Notes: a model not told the origin generated them from the sequence alone. A DNA stretch of 64,000 nucleotides from Cephalopachus bancanus (GCA_027257055.1 JAPVLO010000056.1:2108001-2172000); one strand, 5' to 3'; shown: positions 27,304-39,702, numbered from the stretch's first letter. Translations and numbers: made by a program.

Positions 27304-27648
27304 TCGTACATATACACAGTGGAATATTATGCAGCCACAAAGAAGGACAAACATATGGACTTCGCAGCAACTTGGATGGATTTAGAGACCATCATACTCA
27401 ATGATTTATCACAGAAACAAAGAACAGAGTACCATATGTTCTCACTCATAAGTGGACCTTGAACAATTATATCATATAAGAAAGGGATTGGCAGTAGTGG
27501 GAAACTGCCAGGGAAGGAGGGTGGGATTGGCAGTTGAGGGAAACTCCCAGGGTAGGGAAGGGCACACCTCATCAACAAGGGTACCTGCATAATGAACATT
27601 TGTATACCTAACCCTGAATTTTACTCCACATCTTTAAAATAAAGAAAA
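27304..27648 (+). mobile_element. L1 3' end (ORF2 tail and 3' UTR)
   Basis: TATACACAGTGGAATATTAT, TGCAGCCACAAAGAAGGAC and ATGTTCTCACTCATAAGTGG are the end of ORF2. The UTR follows with a repeated unit (GGGATTGGCAGTAGTGGGAA, then GGGATTGGCAGTTGAGGGAA) and ends TTTAAAATAAAGAAAAAA. It is strongly 5'-truncated. Confidence 0.9.
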
Positions 27649-28489
27649 AAGAATAAATGTATATATTATATCAGTTTGCTGTAAAAAATAAAGCACTAGA
27701 AAATTGTTTCCTAAAAAGACTTACAGTTGCTTATATGTAGTTATCAACACAATAAATATATTTTGGAGGTCATAAAAAATGTACTATTCCCTCTCTTGAA
27801 ATTCCATGTTGTTACTCTATGCAAACATATGTAAAAGAATGAAGTTTGAGGTAGAAAGTTGCTTTTCTAGTCTGAATATATCTTTCCAATTTGAGGAAAA
27901 TAAACAACATCAAGTCTAAAAGAAGGGCCATCCTGTGCCATCCTGAGTCTAGATTTGGTTCAAACTAATGTCTGGTTTCTGTTGAGGTAATCTTCCCTAA
28001 GAGGTTTCCTAGAGCAGACGGATTACACAGAGTTCGCATTTCAGGGACTATTTAGCCGAGGATTTCCCCAAGACATTTATTAAAGTCCTCTGATCCTGCC
28101 CCTTGCTCAAGCAATTGAGAAGCTTGGAGCACACAGTACTAAGTAATCATCTGAGTCAGAAAAACATGTCCCCCAACAGTCACCTGGGAACCTGAATTAT
28201 TTGAATGAGGGTTAGACATTGAGTCAATAGAATAGTCTCTATTTAAATTCTAGCATCAACTGTAGTCCTACTAGAGTTATGTTTTAGGGAAAGCAGTCTA
28301 ACGCTATGCTTTTTTCTCAAAGTTACATTTAAGTTCCAATTGGTATGTTACTGAAGTGCTATTTCATAGGGGAAAAGTTCTAGAAGATTGGAAGTTTTTC
28401 ATAAGGGCTGACTTGAGATCTTTCCCTATTTCCCATCTATGATAAAAGTAGGGAGGATAATGTTGGTGATAAATGTGTGTGGTACTTAA

Positions 28490-28625
28490 CATTTTTATAT
28501 TCTTTGTCTCTTTTAATCTTCTGAGCTGCTATAAAGTAGGTGCTGTTATTCTCATTTTGCATGTGAGAAACCCCATAATCAAAAGGAATGACTTGCCTAA
28601 GGTCACACATCTGGAAAGAGACATA
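28490..28625. repeat. MIR SINE fossil
   Basis: TTAATCTTCTGAGCTGCTAT, TATTCTCATTTTGCATGTGA and GACTTGCCTAAGGTCACACA follow the MIR consensus closely. It lies just downstream (in FYB2 sense) of the exon at 28678-28764. Confidence 0.75.
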
Positions 28626-28677
28626 AATTTCAGCAGAGAAGCTGTAATGTAAGTGCACCTGTGTTCCACATTCCTAC

Positions 28678-28764
28678 CTTTCTGGTTCTTCAGTACCTTT
28701 TCTCTCTTTTTTTTCCTTTGGTATCAAAAACTTGGGCTTCCATGTTCTCAGTTTATCTTTCTCT
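28678..28764 (-). CDS. FYB2: FYB2 coding exon: basic linker
   Basis: A CTTTCTCTTCAG acceptor and a GAAAG|GTAGGA donor bound 87 nt. It reads EKDKLRTWKPKFLIPKEKKE, then RKGTEEPE plus a split Arg. This is a highly basic linker, low in hydrophobic residues, and probably disordered. The only open frame is the one set by the adjoining exons. Confidence 0.93.
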
Positions 28765-29698
28765 CTGAAGAGAAAGATATTTTGAGTAAGTAAATTAAGA
28801 GCGAATTAATAAACCATTATGGCACTATCAATCAATGCTTCATGGACAATTATGAGAAAATTCAAAAGTCTTTTAGAAATATATTCTGATAATCTGTGAC
28901 AAGATCATATAGAAAATATTTTAGGCTTTGCAGGTCATATCGTTTCCATGGCAAATATTCACATTTACTCTTGTAACTTCATTTACAAAAACAAGTGGCA
29001 GACCATATTTGGCCACAGGCTATAGTTTGCTGACCCATGACCTGTGAAGATCCAAGTTTGAAACCAGAAGCAAGAAATTGACCTGCTTATAATCAGATTT
29101 CATCTTTCTGGGTCTCAGTTTCCTTGCCTCTAAAATGTGAATAACAATACTAATACAATCCCTGAGACAAGACTGAGCTGACTAGTGTTTAGCATTAGTG
29201 GGTCTGGGTGGAAGAGGATGCAGTGAAGGGAGAAAGTATTTATTACAGAAGGAAACAATCCTTGTTGAGCACCTGTGTGTGGGGACTTATGTTAGGTATT
29301 GTACATACTCATTGTTTTTCACAGTATTGCCAGTCATTTAAAGTAGTCATTCATAAAATTTTACAAAGAAGGAATTTGTAAGAGAGAACAAAATGGATGA
29401 TCAAAGTGGGTGCAACCATTTTGGAAAACAAGTTGGCATTGTCTTATGAATTTTCATCCCCCATATAGATTGCATTTCTTTCCCCTTCTAAGTGTATCTC
29501 CTTGAAAAATTATTGTACATATTCCCTGAGACATGGGTAAGAATATCTATGGCAGTATTGTTTGTAAGTGAAAAAAAAATTAGAAACTACTTCAATACCT
29601 ATAAACAAGAGAATGACAAGTGAATTGTGATGTGTGTGTGCACATACACACACACTCACAATGGAATATTATAGAACAGTAAAAATGAATTATAGCTC

Positions 29699-29988
29699 AA
29701 GTGCGGTGGCTCAAGTTTATAATCCCAGCACTGTGGGAGGCCGAGATGAGAGCACTGCCTGAGCCCAGGGGTTCGAGACCAGCCCAGGCAACTTGGCGAG
29801 ACCTTGTCTCTACAATAAAATTTTTAAAAAATTAGCCAGGCGTGGTAACGCTTGCCTGTAGTTCCAGCTACTTGGAAGGCCGAGGCAGATGGATCGCCTG
29901 AGTCCAGCAGGTCAACACTGAGGTAACTGTGAGCATGCCACTACACTTCAGCCTGGGCGACAGAGCGAGACTGACTCAAAAAGAAAAA
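29699..29988 (+). mobile_element. Alu, full dimer
   Basis: It runs from CAAGTGCGGTGGCTCAAG to GGCGACAGAGCGAGACTG with an A-rich tail. Confidence 0.92.
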
Positions 29989-30353
29989 ACAAAATTATAG
30001 TAGAAAAAAAGATGGATTTTATTTAGTGAGATAAAGAAATGGAAGAATTCTGTATACAGCATGCCATATTTATAATTTTCAAATTCCAAATGAAGCAACA
30101 CGTTTATCATCTGTGTTTGATAAAATTATTTTTGTTTTGAACAAAGAAATGGAAAACAAAATGTAGGAGAGTGGTTACTTTGGGGAAAGGATAGGGGGTG
30201 TGTACAAGTGAAACAGTCCAATGTATTGATTATGTTCCAGTTCTTAAGTTGAGTGATGAGTTCAGGGCAATTTGTTTTGCTAGGTTTTACAACTTATATA
30301 TGTTTTGTTTTATTTTTATTTTTACCTACTTGTATTTTAAGGAAAAGAACTCA

Positions 30354-30646
30354 GGCTGGGCATGATAACTCATGCCTATAATCCCAGCACTTTGGGAGGC
30401 TGAGGCAGGAGGATTGCTTGAGCCCAGGAATTCAAGACCAGCCTAGGCAACATAGCAAGACCTTGTCTCCACAAAAAATAAAAAAAAGGAGCCAAGTGGA
30501 GTGGCTCATAACTGTAGTCCCGGCTACTGGGGCGCTGAGGTGGAAGGATTGCCTGAGTCCATGGGGTCAAGGCTGCAGTGAGCCGTGATAGTGCCACTGT
30601 ATTCAGCCTTGGTGACACAGTGAGACCCTGACTCCAAAGAAAAAGA
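30354..30646 (+). mobile_element. Alu, full dimer (older)
   Basis: It starts GGCTGGGCATGATAACTCAT and ends GTGACACAGTGAGACCCTGA. It lacks the GGCTCAGCCTG deletion of the younger copies and is joined directly to another Alu monomer at its 3' end. Confidence 0.9.
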
Positions 30647-30650
30647 ATTC

Positions 30651-30845
30651 AACCAGGTGCAGTGGCATGAACCTGTAGCCCCAGCTTCTTGGGAGGCTGA
30701 GGTAGGAGGATTGTTGGGAGACCAAGGGTTCAACCAAGGCTGCAATGGGCTATGATCATGCCTGTGAATAGCCACTGCACTCCAGCTGGGTAACATATTG
30801 AGACCTCATCTCAAAACAAAAACACAAAAAACAAAACAAAAAAAG
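30651..30845 (+). mobile_element. Right Alu monomer fused to the preceding Alu
   Basis: AACCAGGTGCAGTGGCATGA, CCCCAGCTTCTTGGGAGGCT, then GCCACTGCACTCCAGCTGGG and an A-rich tail (CAAAACAAAAACACAAAAAA). It is a right-arm-type unit following the dimer with only a short A-rich spacer. Confidence 0.82.
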
Positions 30846-32477
30846 TCAGACACACACAGAAGTGTTCATTCTCTACTCTAATTTGAGATTTTAGGACCCT
30901 CCTCCATCTTAGGCTAAATTACATTTGCTATTTGTAACCCCCTCTTTTTTGTTTTATGCTTTATGGTCCAACAAAACTTCCCAAACACACATGTTTTTTA
31001 TTTACACGGTTGGCCCCCTACCTCCTGCCCCTTCCTTTTCTCTCTTCTCCTTTTGCTCTCAGACTCCACCTGTCAAAACGTTACTTATCTTTCCTGCTTC
31101 AGCTTAGCACAGAGATTTTTTTTTATCTCCTCCATGACAATAATGGCTACCTATTCTAAGCTTGCAGATTCTTTTGCAAATTTTTATAGCAGGTCTTTCT
31201 TTGTTAACTAATTTTAAAAATGATGTTTTGGTATCAGGCCACATGTTATAGATCTGATAGCTACAGTGTCTACCTCAGGGAGTTCCCAGTCTAGCAGATA
31301 AGATGGTCAAGAAGCAGACCATTACAACTATGAGGAAAATGTTTTGATTAAAAGGGGTACCTAACTTAAATAGATAAGATCAGAGAGGGCTTCCTGGGGA
31401 AAGTAAAATCTGAATTTAGTTTTAAATAATGAGAAAGTATGGCAAAGTATGTTTCAGGTAGAATCGTTCTTTGTTCTTAAGTTTTCACCTCCTTAGAGAG
31501 GGTTATTCCAGCAATCAACCATAAAATGAGTATCAACCCCCTACCGACACACACCCTATGTTTACTCCCTCTCAAAATATCCTGTTTCGAAGCAGACAAA
31601 TTCCAATGTGTCATTACAGACACATTGTCATCATTTTTCATTTACTTATTTGTCTCTCTAGTCAGACGAGTAAGTATTGTGTCTGTTTTGTTCACTGCTT
31701 TATACCCAACACCTAGCCAGTGCCAGGCACATATTATATGCTCAATAAATACTTGTTGAATTTATTAATCACATTGGAACAAATATGAAGGTTTAAAAAT
31801 TCTGGAAAGCTTGTCAAGTCCAAGGAGTTCCAAGTAGTGCAGTATGGATGAAACACAGAAATGGTGGGTGAGGGGAAAGTACAGATGAGGCCATGAGGTT
31901 GCCGGGGGCTGGGTCATGAATGAATCTTATCTCTTCCAATGCCCTTTAGACTTTATTATGAGAGCCATGGATAACCACTCAACGGTTTTAAGCTAGCAGG
32001 TGCAGGGTTTTATGACATGATTAGATTTGTAGTTCAGAAAGTTTGGAGAATCAACGAAAATGGAGGTAATATAGCCATTTGGGGAGTTGTCACAGTTACC
32101 TGGTTGAGAAGCAATGAGGGGCTGAATTGTGACTGTACAGTGAGAACAGAGAGGGGGGAACACTTTGGTAGTTTACCAGAACACAGCAGTGAGGAGGGCA
32201 GGACATGAGGGGAGGTGGAGTTAGGGATAACCTAGGGCTTTGGTTTGGTTAATAGCATATTTATTGAAACAGTCACACACAGAGTGATGAGAAGAAAAGT
32301 TCAGACTTGGATGGGAGGGATGACATCATGCATTCTTATAGATATTCTGAGTTTCAGACAGAGTTAACCAGCAAACTTGTTAGAGGACAGGAGAGAAATC
32401 TGATTTTAAAATGTGAATTTTGGTATTACCACCATAGTGATTATAATTGAAGCCTGGGTATAGATGAGCTAACTCAA

Positions 32478-32888
32478 GAAGAGGAAAATGTGGTACATAT
32501 ACAAGATGGACTGTTAAGCAGCCATAAAGAAGACCAAATCATGGCTTTCACAGCAACATGGATGTAGCTGGCAACCATCATACTAAGTGTACTATCACAG
32601 AAACAAGAGCCAAATACTGCATATTCTAACTCATAAGTGGGTTCTGATTACAGGTCACACCAGCACAAGGGTGGGATCAGCAGATGCTAGACACTGCTGG
32701 GGAGGCAAGGTAGGGAGCACATGGCATACACTGGGTACCTGGTCCACTATCAGGGGGAGAGAGGACCACACTGGGTACCTGGTCCACTATGGGGGGATAG
32801 CAGGCCAGTTAGAACCCAAACTTCACCTGCATGCAGCCATAAGTTGTAATAAATCCCTGCTTGTACCCCACAATTCTTAAAATAAAGA
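32478..32888 (+). mobile_element. L1 3' end with a duplicated 3' UTR unit
   Basis: TGTGGTACATATACAAGATG through AACTCATAAGTGGGTTCTGA is the ORF2 tail. In the UTR, CTGGGTACCTGGTCCACTAT occurs twice, at 32731 and 32771 (period 40). It ends CTTAAAATAAAGAAG. The UTR differs from the family at 27304, so this is another L1 subfamily. Confidence 0.85.
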
Positions 32889-33687
32889 AGAACAGAAGGG
32901 AATAATAAAAGAGAGCTGATATAGAAAACTTAAGGGAGGAACACTAATATTCAAGAGATGAGTGATAAATTAGAACTCTCTCTCACCTTCACACAACCAC
33001 TTAGGAGGAGAAGGCAAAGATGAGGAAGGACTAATGGAAGTTTATGGAACGACATCCTCAAGATGGCTGACTCAAAGTGCCTGGCACTCATTCTTCCCCA
33101 TGAGAAAGGACCAAGGCAATGAATATACAGTTATGATTTGAGAAAAGGGAACTCTTATTCAATGTTGGTGGGCATATAAACTAATATAGCCACTTTGGGG
33201 ATCATTGTGGAGTTTCCTCAAAAGGCTACAAATAGAACTACCACATTATCTAGCAATTCAACTGCTGGGCAGATATCCAAAGGAAAGGAAATCAGTATAT
33301 CAAAGAGACATCTGCACCTCATGTTTACTGCAGCACTATTCACAATAGCCAAATATGGAACCAAACTAGGTATCCAATATCAGATGAATAAAGAAAATGT
33401 GAAAGATATATAAAATGTGATATATATATGAATATTATTCAACCATAAGAATAAAATGCTTCCGTTTGCAGCAACATAGATAGAACTGGAAGTCATTATG
33501 TCAAGTGAAATAAGCCAGGAATAGAAAGTTAAGCACCACATGTGTTCTCATTCACATGTGGAGACTGAAAAAAGTTGTTGATCTCATAGAAGTAGAGTAG
33601 AACAGAGGGCGCTAGATACTGGAAAGGGGAGGGAAGGGGAAAGAGAATAAGAGATTTAAAATTTAATTTAATTTAATTTAATTTAAT

Positions 33688-33980
33688 TTTGAGTCAGGGT
33701 CTCACTGTCACCCAGCTGGAGGGTAGTGGCATGATCAATTATGGCTCACTGCAGCCTCAGTTTTCTGGGCTCAGGTGATCCTGCTGCCTCAGTTTTTTGA
33801 GTAGCTGGGACTACAGGCATTTGCCACCATGCCCAGCTAATTTTTTTTTTTTTTTTATTTTTGTAGAGACAAGGTCTTGCTATGTTGCCTAGGCTGGTTT
33901 TGAACTCCTGGGCTCAAGTAATCCTCTCACCTTAGCCTCCCAAAGTGCTAGGATTATAGGAGTAAGTCACCAGACCCAGC
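33688..33980 (-). mobile_element. Alu 1 of a three-Alu block
   Basis: TGAGTCAGGGTCTCACTGTC to AAGTCACCAGACCCAGCC, both monomers present, with a long T run in the middle linker. Confidence 0.92.
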
Positions 33981-33981
33981 C

Positions 33982-34285
33982 TTATTTTTATTTTTATCTT
34001 TTTGAGTTGGAGTCTCACTCTGTCACCCAGGCTGGAGTGCAGTGTCACGCTCATGGCCACCCAGCATCAACCTACTGGGCTCCGGTGATCCTTCTGCCTC
34101 AACTTCCCAAGTTGTTGGAACTACAGGCGCATGCTACCATGCCCAGCTAACTTTTTTGATTTATTGTAGAGACAAGGTCTCGTCAAGTTTTCCAGGCTGG
34201 TCTCAAATCTGCAGGCTCAGGCAATCCACTCACTTCGGCCTCCCAAGTGCTGGGATTACAGGCTGAGTCACCAAGCCCAGTACCC
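33982..34285 (-). mobile_element. Alu 2 of the block
   Basis: GAGTTGGAGTCTCACTCTG to GGCTGAGTCACCAAGCCCAG. It shows the CTGAG (single-G-deleted) left end of the lineage-specific type, so it is younger than its two neighbours. Confidence 0.92.
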
Positions 34286-34579
34286 AGCCTTATTTTTAGA
34301 GACAGGGTCTCACTCTGTCATTTAGGCTGGTATTCAGTGGTGTAATTATAATTTACTGTAACCTCAAATTCCTGGGCTCAAGTGATCCTCCAGCCTCAGT
34401 CTCCCAAGTAGCTGAGACTATAGGTGTGCACCACCATGTCCAGATGTTTTTATTTTTTGTAGGGACAGGGACTCACTATGTTGCCCAGACTGGTCTTGAA
34501 CTCCTTGGCTTCAAGTGATCCTCCCACATTGGCCTCCCAAAGTGCTGGAATTACAGGTATGAGACTGCACCCAGCCTGA
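34286..34579 (-). mobile_element. Alu 3 of the block (old type)
   Basis: TTTTTAGAGACAGGGTCTCA to GAGACTGCACCCAGCC. AluJ-like wording (GATCCTCCCACATTGGCCTC) and no lineage-specific markers. Confidence 0.9.
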
Positions 34580-35547
34580 GAAATTTAAGAATACAAAATT
34601 TCAGCTACGTAACAGGAATAAGTTCCAGTGTTGTATGCCACTGTAGGATAACTATTGTTAACCATATATATTATATAGTTTCAAACAGCTAGAAAGAGGA
34701 TATGAATGTTCTCAACACAAAGAAATGGCAAATATTTGAGATGATAGATATACTAATTAATCTGATCACTATACATTATATGTATTGAAACATCACCATG
34801 TACTCAATAAATGGGTACAATTATTATATACCATTTTTTAAAAAAATTAAATTTAAAAAGTGAAATAATGATAACATGGAAACTGAGGGAAAAGTTAGTA
34901 TTTTTTTCCTTTGGTAGATGGTCAACAGTATGATATTTACAGAGGAGCCAAGCAAAATAGGAACTTAAAAGTATCCACTGAATTCAACAAAGGAGTTACT
35001 AGTGACCTTACCAAAAATAGGTTTACTAGTATGATAGGAACAGAACTGAAGTGCAGTAAGCAGGGAAAGATGAATTGAAGATGTGCAGAGGAGACCTTTA
35101 TATTTAGCCATTTGGTCAAGAGGAAAATAATAAATAACACGTGACTAGAAAGGGCATTGAGCTTAAGGATGGTTTCCTTTTTGAGAGATTACAGATATTT
35201 ACTCCTTGAATACAGAGGTTCTGTCCAATAGTGCTTGTGATCTTCCATGTTGTCTCAGACATGGGAGGTTATTAAATAAATATGTTGAAATGAGTTTCAA
35301 GACTCTCAATTTAAAGATAAGGAACAGAGACAGATTCCAAAGCTCTAATACCTTTTGAATCACCCACCACTGTTGGATCATCCATGTTATTCATTTTTTT
35401 CCCTTCGTAGTGAGGAGAAAAATCTCATTTGACTTTTTCATCCAGTCTCCAAGGATCTGAAGAGATGGCTTTCTGATTGTATTTAACAAAGCATCAGGAA
35501 ATGGATCAAATATCAGCAAGGATTACCAATTAGGTAAATTAACTTAC

Positions 35548-35601
35548 TTTGACTCTTTTTCACTCAGGTCCACATCATCATAGATAATAACTTCTTGAGA
35601 C
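35548..35601 (-). CDS. FYB2: FYB2 coding exon with a YDDV tyrosine motif
   Basis: The 54-nt exon lies between TAGAATTTAG and TCAAA|GTAAGT. It reads SQEVIIYDDVDLSEKES plus a split Lys. YDDV-type motifs in FYB1 are phosphotyrosine docking sites for the SLP-76 SH2 domain; a like role here is inferred from the motif. It is one of three such motifs, each on its own exon. Confidence 0.95.
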
Positions 35602-36688
35602 CTAAATTCTAGGGTCAAGATGGGATGAAAATAGTTCATTATTAGGTATGGTTTATATAAACCTTGGCTTTCCCAATTACATACAATTACATAATTATCC
35701 AGGTGCATTCTCAAGTCTGTTTTATCAAAATCTAATCATAGACTATACATAGGCTGAAGGATCACAGAACAAAAAGATTCTCCATTTGGGAAGAAATTCA
35801 ACTGAGGGATTAAAAAATAGTGAGATGCCCTAGTATCTCAAACACATGTACATATTTATATTAATTTGATTTAATGCAGACTTTCAGAAAAATATAAGTT
35901 GCTGAAAGAATCATTTTTAGACTAGGTTCCCATCTTTCTGGAATTGGACAATGATGTTATAGTGTTAGAATAGCAAGAGGGTTTTTCTTAATTCCCACGG
36001 GGGGGGGAAACTGTTTAATAGAATATTAATGTTGATTTTTCTTCCATAATTTTTATTTCATATATTGACAATTGCTCCTTTATAATAATCTGGCAAAACA
36101 TTGAATCTGATCATAATTATGATCTAATCATAATTAGATATTTTCTATTCAGGATATTCACATTCCTTGACACTCTACATAGAATTCCATGACTTCAGGT
36201 GATTCATCATCTCAACAAGTTTGAGACCTTCTAGCATAATTATCCATAATTTATTCAAGTATTCATAATTACTTATTGCTTTAATTATTTAATGCCTTTA
36301 AATTTGGATGGAGGTAAAATGCATGCCTATTCTAGGTTGGCTTTTTTTTTTTGTTTTTTTACACAGACCAAGGATATGTTGGGAGACCTGTGATCTTACC
36401 AAGTGTATATAATCTTCATTTGTTATTTAGTTCGGCAAACTCATATTGTGAAATATAATATACAATTGCCAAGTCAGAGTGACATCAAAGTAGGCAAAGT
36501 AGGCATGGTTTATCTGCAAAGTAGATAGGTTATGGGCCTATCAAAGTAGGCCCATAAACAAAAAACAACAAACAACAAAATTCATGGCTTTCTTTTATTG
36601 ACAGATTCAATGTACAAAACTTGTAATGAGAGCCTACTATGTGTCAGACACTGTACTTATTTATACACTATTATTTTTTTATTTAAAA

Positions 36689-36974
36689 AAATTTTTTTTT
36701 GGTGTTGGAATCTCACTCTGTCGCCCAGACTGGAGTGCAGTGGCCGCTCCTGGTCACTGCAGCCTCGACCTGCTGGGCTCCGGCGATCCTTCCGTCTCAG
36801 CCCTCCAAGTGGCCGGAATTACAGGCATGTGCTACCACATCCGGCTGATTTTTTGATTTATTGTAGAGATGAGGTCTCTCTGCCCAGGTGGGTCTCAAAC
36901 CCACGGGCTCAGGCAATTCAATCACCTCAGCCTCCCAAAGGCGCGGGATTACAGGCTGAGCCACTGAGTCCGGC
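36689..36974 (-). mobile_element. Young lineage-specific Alu with target-site duplication
   Basis: GTTGGAATCTCACTCTGTCG to GGCTGAGCCACTGAGTCCGG. TACACTATT lies on both sides (about 36663 and 36975). It carries GTGGCCGCTCCTGGTCACTG and GGCGCGGGATTACAGGCTGA, as in the other young copies. Confidence 0.93.
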
Positions 36975-38456
36975 TTACACTATTGTTTTAATGGAAAAGC
37001 AAACAATATTCCAACAACCCGTTCTTTGTTTGATCAATGTGCAGGCTGCAATGTGATCATATTCAACTTACTATGTCTTAATTAGGGTGATCTGACTGTC
37101 AGATCCTTCAAAAGGATGTACAGTATAATAAAAAATACATGAGTTTCACAGACAGACTTGGGTACAAATCCCAGGTCATTTACATATGGATGTGGGTCCT
37201 AGAGGCTCCCTGAAAAGGGATGAAAACTTTTATTTCTCTGGAATTTTAAGAGGAAAACATCAGCCACAGGGCATGTTATATAGTAGGTACTTGAGAAATG
37301 TTACTCATCTTCCCTATCCCCAATTAAAAAATAAATACTGCTATTTAAAATAGCTTCTTTGACTTTGCTTATTCAATTTTTCAGTAAATGTGGGGATGCA
37401 GGATTACTACTCCTCTTTCCCTTCCCTTGAATGAATATACCAATGCTGAGTACTTTTGGTTAGCAATAAGCAAATATCACTTACCTAAATTAGGCAGAGA
37501 AGTGGAAAATGCACTGTTGATTGATAAAAGACACAAGAGAGTTAAGGGAGAAAAAAGCCATGTTCAGGAAGATTAGCTAATCCATCTCAAATAACATATT
37601 GATGACTTTAGATTTCACTTCTTATCCTGGGCATCTCTGACTCCAAGAAAAAGGGTTTCTCAGTAAGATGACTAAAGTCACAAGATATACACAAGATGTT
37701 ATGGGAACACAGAGGAGAGACAGATAACCCAGGTTTGGGAAGACAGGTTCAGGAAAGGCATCCCAGAAGGCATACTATTTGACCAAAATTTGCGGGAAAA
37801 TTAAAACTTTGATAACTACTGAAAATTGTGGGAGGGCAGGTGCATTCTACACCAAGGAAACAACTGTACAAAGCAAGGAGGCATGAGCTGCCATGGCAGA
37901 GGCTGAGATCTATAGGTTATGCTCATGGGGTGAGAGTAAATTTGAGTGAGAGACGGAACTAGAAAAGTAGTATAGGGGCAGTCATGAAATAGTTACTTGC
38001 TATGAAAACGAACTGGAAACTTGTTCTAAAAGTCATATGGAGTCACTGGACAGTTTTAAGAAAAAGGAAAACAGATTTACATCTTTAAAACATCAGTGTT
38101 CTCATCTGGATGAAACATTAAGGGACTATAGGTTATTATGCTAATTAATTTTCTCTCAGAAAACATCTAACCTGCTACGGTCAGGGTCTGCCTTGTGCAT
38201 AAAGTCTCTGACCACAGGAGGTAAACTCCTTCTTCCACAGTCAGGACTACAATTTGTAAATCCCAGGTAGTCTTATGATAGATCTAGACCCTACAGGCAA
38301 CTGGATTTAAAAATCACACAACTTTGAGGCTTTATATTTTAAAAAATCTCAGGGTAGAATAATGTAATTCCATCTCAACATAGGCAATGGTTTTGGGTAA
38401 ATTATTTTGCTGTTCCCTGCCCTAACAAAATACAGTTCTATATCTGTATACTTATA

Positions 38457-38818
38457 CCAATGCTCCCTGACTTATAAGGGGTCAATTTAGGATTTTTTAC
38501 TACAATGATTCAAAAGCAAACACATTCACCAGAAACCATACGCCAAATACCCATGCAACCATTCTATTTTCACTTTCAGTACAGTATTCGATAAATTACA
38601 TGAGATATTCAGCACTTTATTATCAAATAGACTTTGTGTTAGATGATTTTGCCCAACTACAGGCTGTTTTAAGTGTTCTGAACATGTTTAAGGTGGGCTA
38701 GGCTAAGCTATGATGCCAAGTAGGTTAGGTGTATTTAGTGCATTTTCAACTTAAGATATTTTCAGGTTACAATAGATTAATCAGGACTGAATACCAATGT
38801 AAGCTGAGGAGTAACTGT
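38457..38818. mobile_element. Tigger-like (pogo-type) DNA element, non-autonomous; family tentative
   Basis: CCAATGCTCCCTGACTTATAA at the left mirrors AAGCTGAGGAGTAACTGTG at the right, imperfect terminal inverted repeats. The inside has TCGATAAATTACATGAGATA, TTTTGCCCAACTACAGGCTG and GTGGGCTAGGCTAAGCTATG, a sequence I remember from Tigger-derived MITEs in primates. Confidence 0.6.
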
Positions 38819-39603
38819 GTATCTGTATCCATATCTATATAAGCTCTATCTATCTGTTAGAGAGTGAACTGTCTCTCCAGAGACTACCCAGTCCCCCTTC
38901 CATAGTATGCAAGATACAATTGGGACCCTATGGGTACAAAAAGGAAGTGATAATCTCATGGCTGCCCATTGAATAAATGGCAGAAATGGAACTAGAATCT
39001 GAAGTCCAGGTTTCCCCCCAATTTTTTTTTATGGTTGGTGAATTTGGAACCTCCCAAAAGATTGGCAATTAGTCTAGGTTATCTCAAAGGGTCAATTCCA
39101 GGTCTAAGACTTTGAGATATACAAACCATTCAGTTATCTCCCCACTAACACATCACTGCTCTCAAGGAAGACAAATTAATATGGAATTGTAAACAAATAT
39201 AAACCACTGGAACTTGTGGGGCTCAAAAAACATAAAAGGGCATAACTAACGACATAATGCTTAGGGATAACATTAGGAATAGATGCCAAGAATGAGGAGG
39301 AAATTTTTCCTTTAGGACTTTGCTTGGTTAAGACTTTCCCTCTATTCTTGCTTAGAACATTGTCTCCTCATTTTGTTTTGTTTTGTTTTTTTCCCCAAAA
39401 GATTCATGCTACTTGCTCATTAATGAGTATCTGTAGGTGCTAGATTTGCAAAGAGGAAATGTGATGATCAGGCCCTTGGTTTCAGTGTCTGATAGCCTCT
39501 TCACTGTTGCTGAGAATTAGATGGAGAACATCATCCTGTGTATCTACGAGGCTGGCGCTGCTAAATCCCCTCATGAAAAGAGGGATAAAAAGGAACTTTT
39601 CAC

Positions 39604-39702
39604 CTTATGTTTTCTTTTGACTTGGTTTTCTTCATTTTAAATTTATTATTTTCTTTCTTGAAAAATTGCTGCAGTTTTTTCAGTGCTTCTTTTCCATCTA
39701 AT
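39604..39702 (-). CDS. FYB2: FYB2 coding exon: coiled/basic segment
   Basis: A CTGACTCCTCTTAG acceptor and an ATAAG|GTGAAA donor bound 99 nt reading LDGKEALKKLQQFFKKENNK, then FKMKKTKSKENI. FYB1 has a comparable K-rich helical stretch at this place. The frame stays open upstream of the acceptor, but that part is intron. A small exon coding about 13 residues (SAFSILLPDLELK-like in human, from memory) would fit after it; I could not see it, and the frame is intact without it. Confidence 0.93.

Larger units (their letters stand above)
33120..34850 (+). mobile_element. Old L1 3' end interrupted by three Alus
   Basis: GGGAACTCTTATTCAATGTT, TTTACTGCAGCACTATTCAC and ACATGTGTTCTCATTCACAT (33120-33660) are ORF2 tail. 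After the Alu block the UTR resumes with TGTATGCCACTGTAGGATAA, ATTAATCTGATCACTATACA and CATCACCATGTACTCAATAA (34580-34850), an L1MB-like 3' UTR from memory. An (AATTT)n run near 33657 marks the first Alu tail. Confidence 0.85.
28765..35547. other. FYB2: FYB2 intron with L2, L1 and clustered Alus
   Basis: It holds Alus at 29699-30840 and 33688-34579, L2-like text at about 31290-31770 (ends TGCTCAATAAATACTTGTTG) and 31790-32400, and two L1 pieces listed separately. No exon is seen. Confidence 0.65.
35602..39603. other. FYB2: FYB2 intron
   Basis: It holds one Alu (36689), L2-like text at about 37640-38080, and a Tigger-like element (38457-38818). A run of nine G (GGGGGGGGG) is near 35999. No other exon was recognised. 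Confidence 0.6.
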
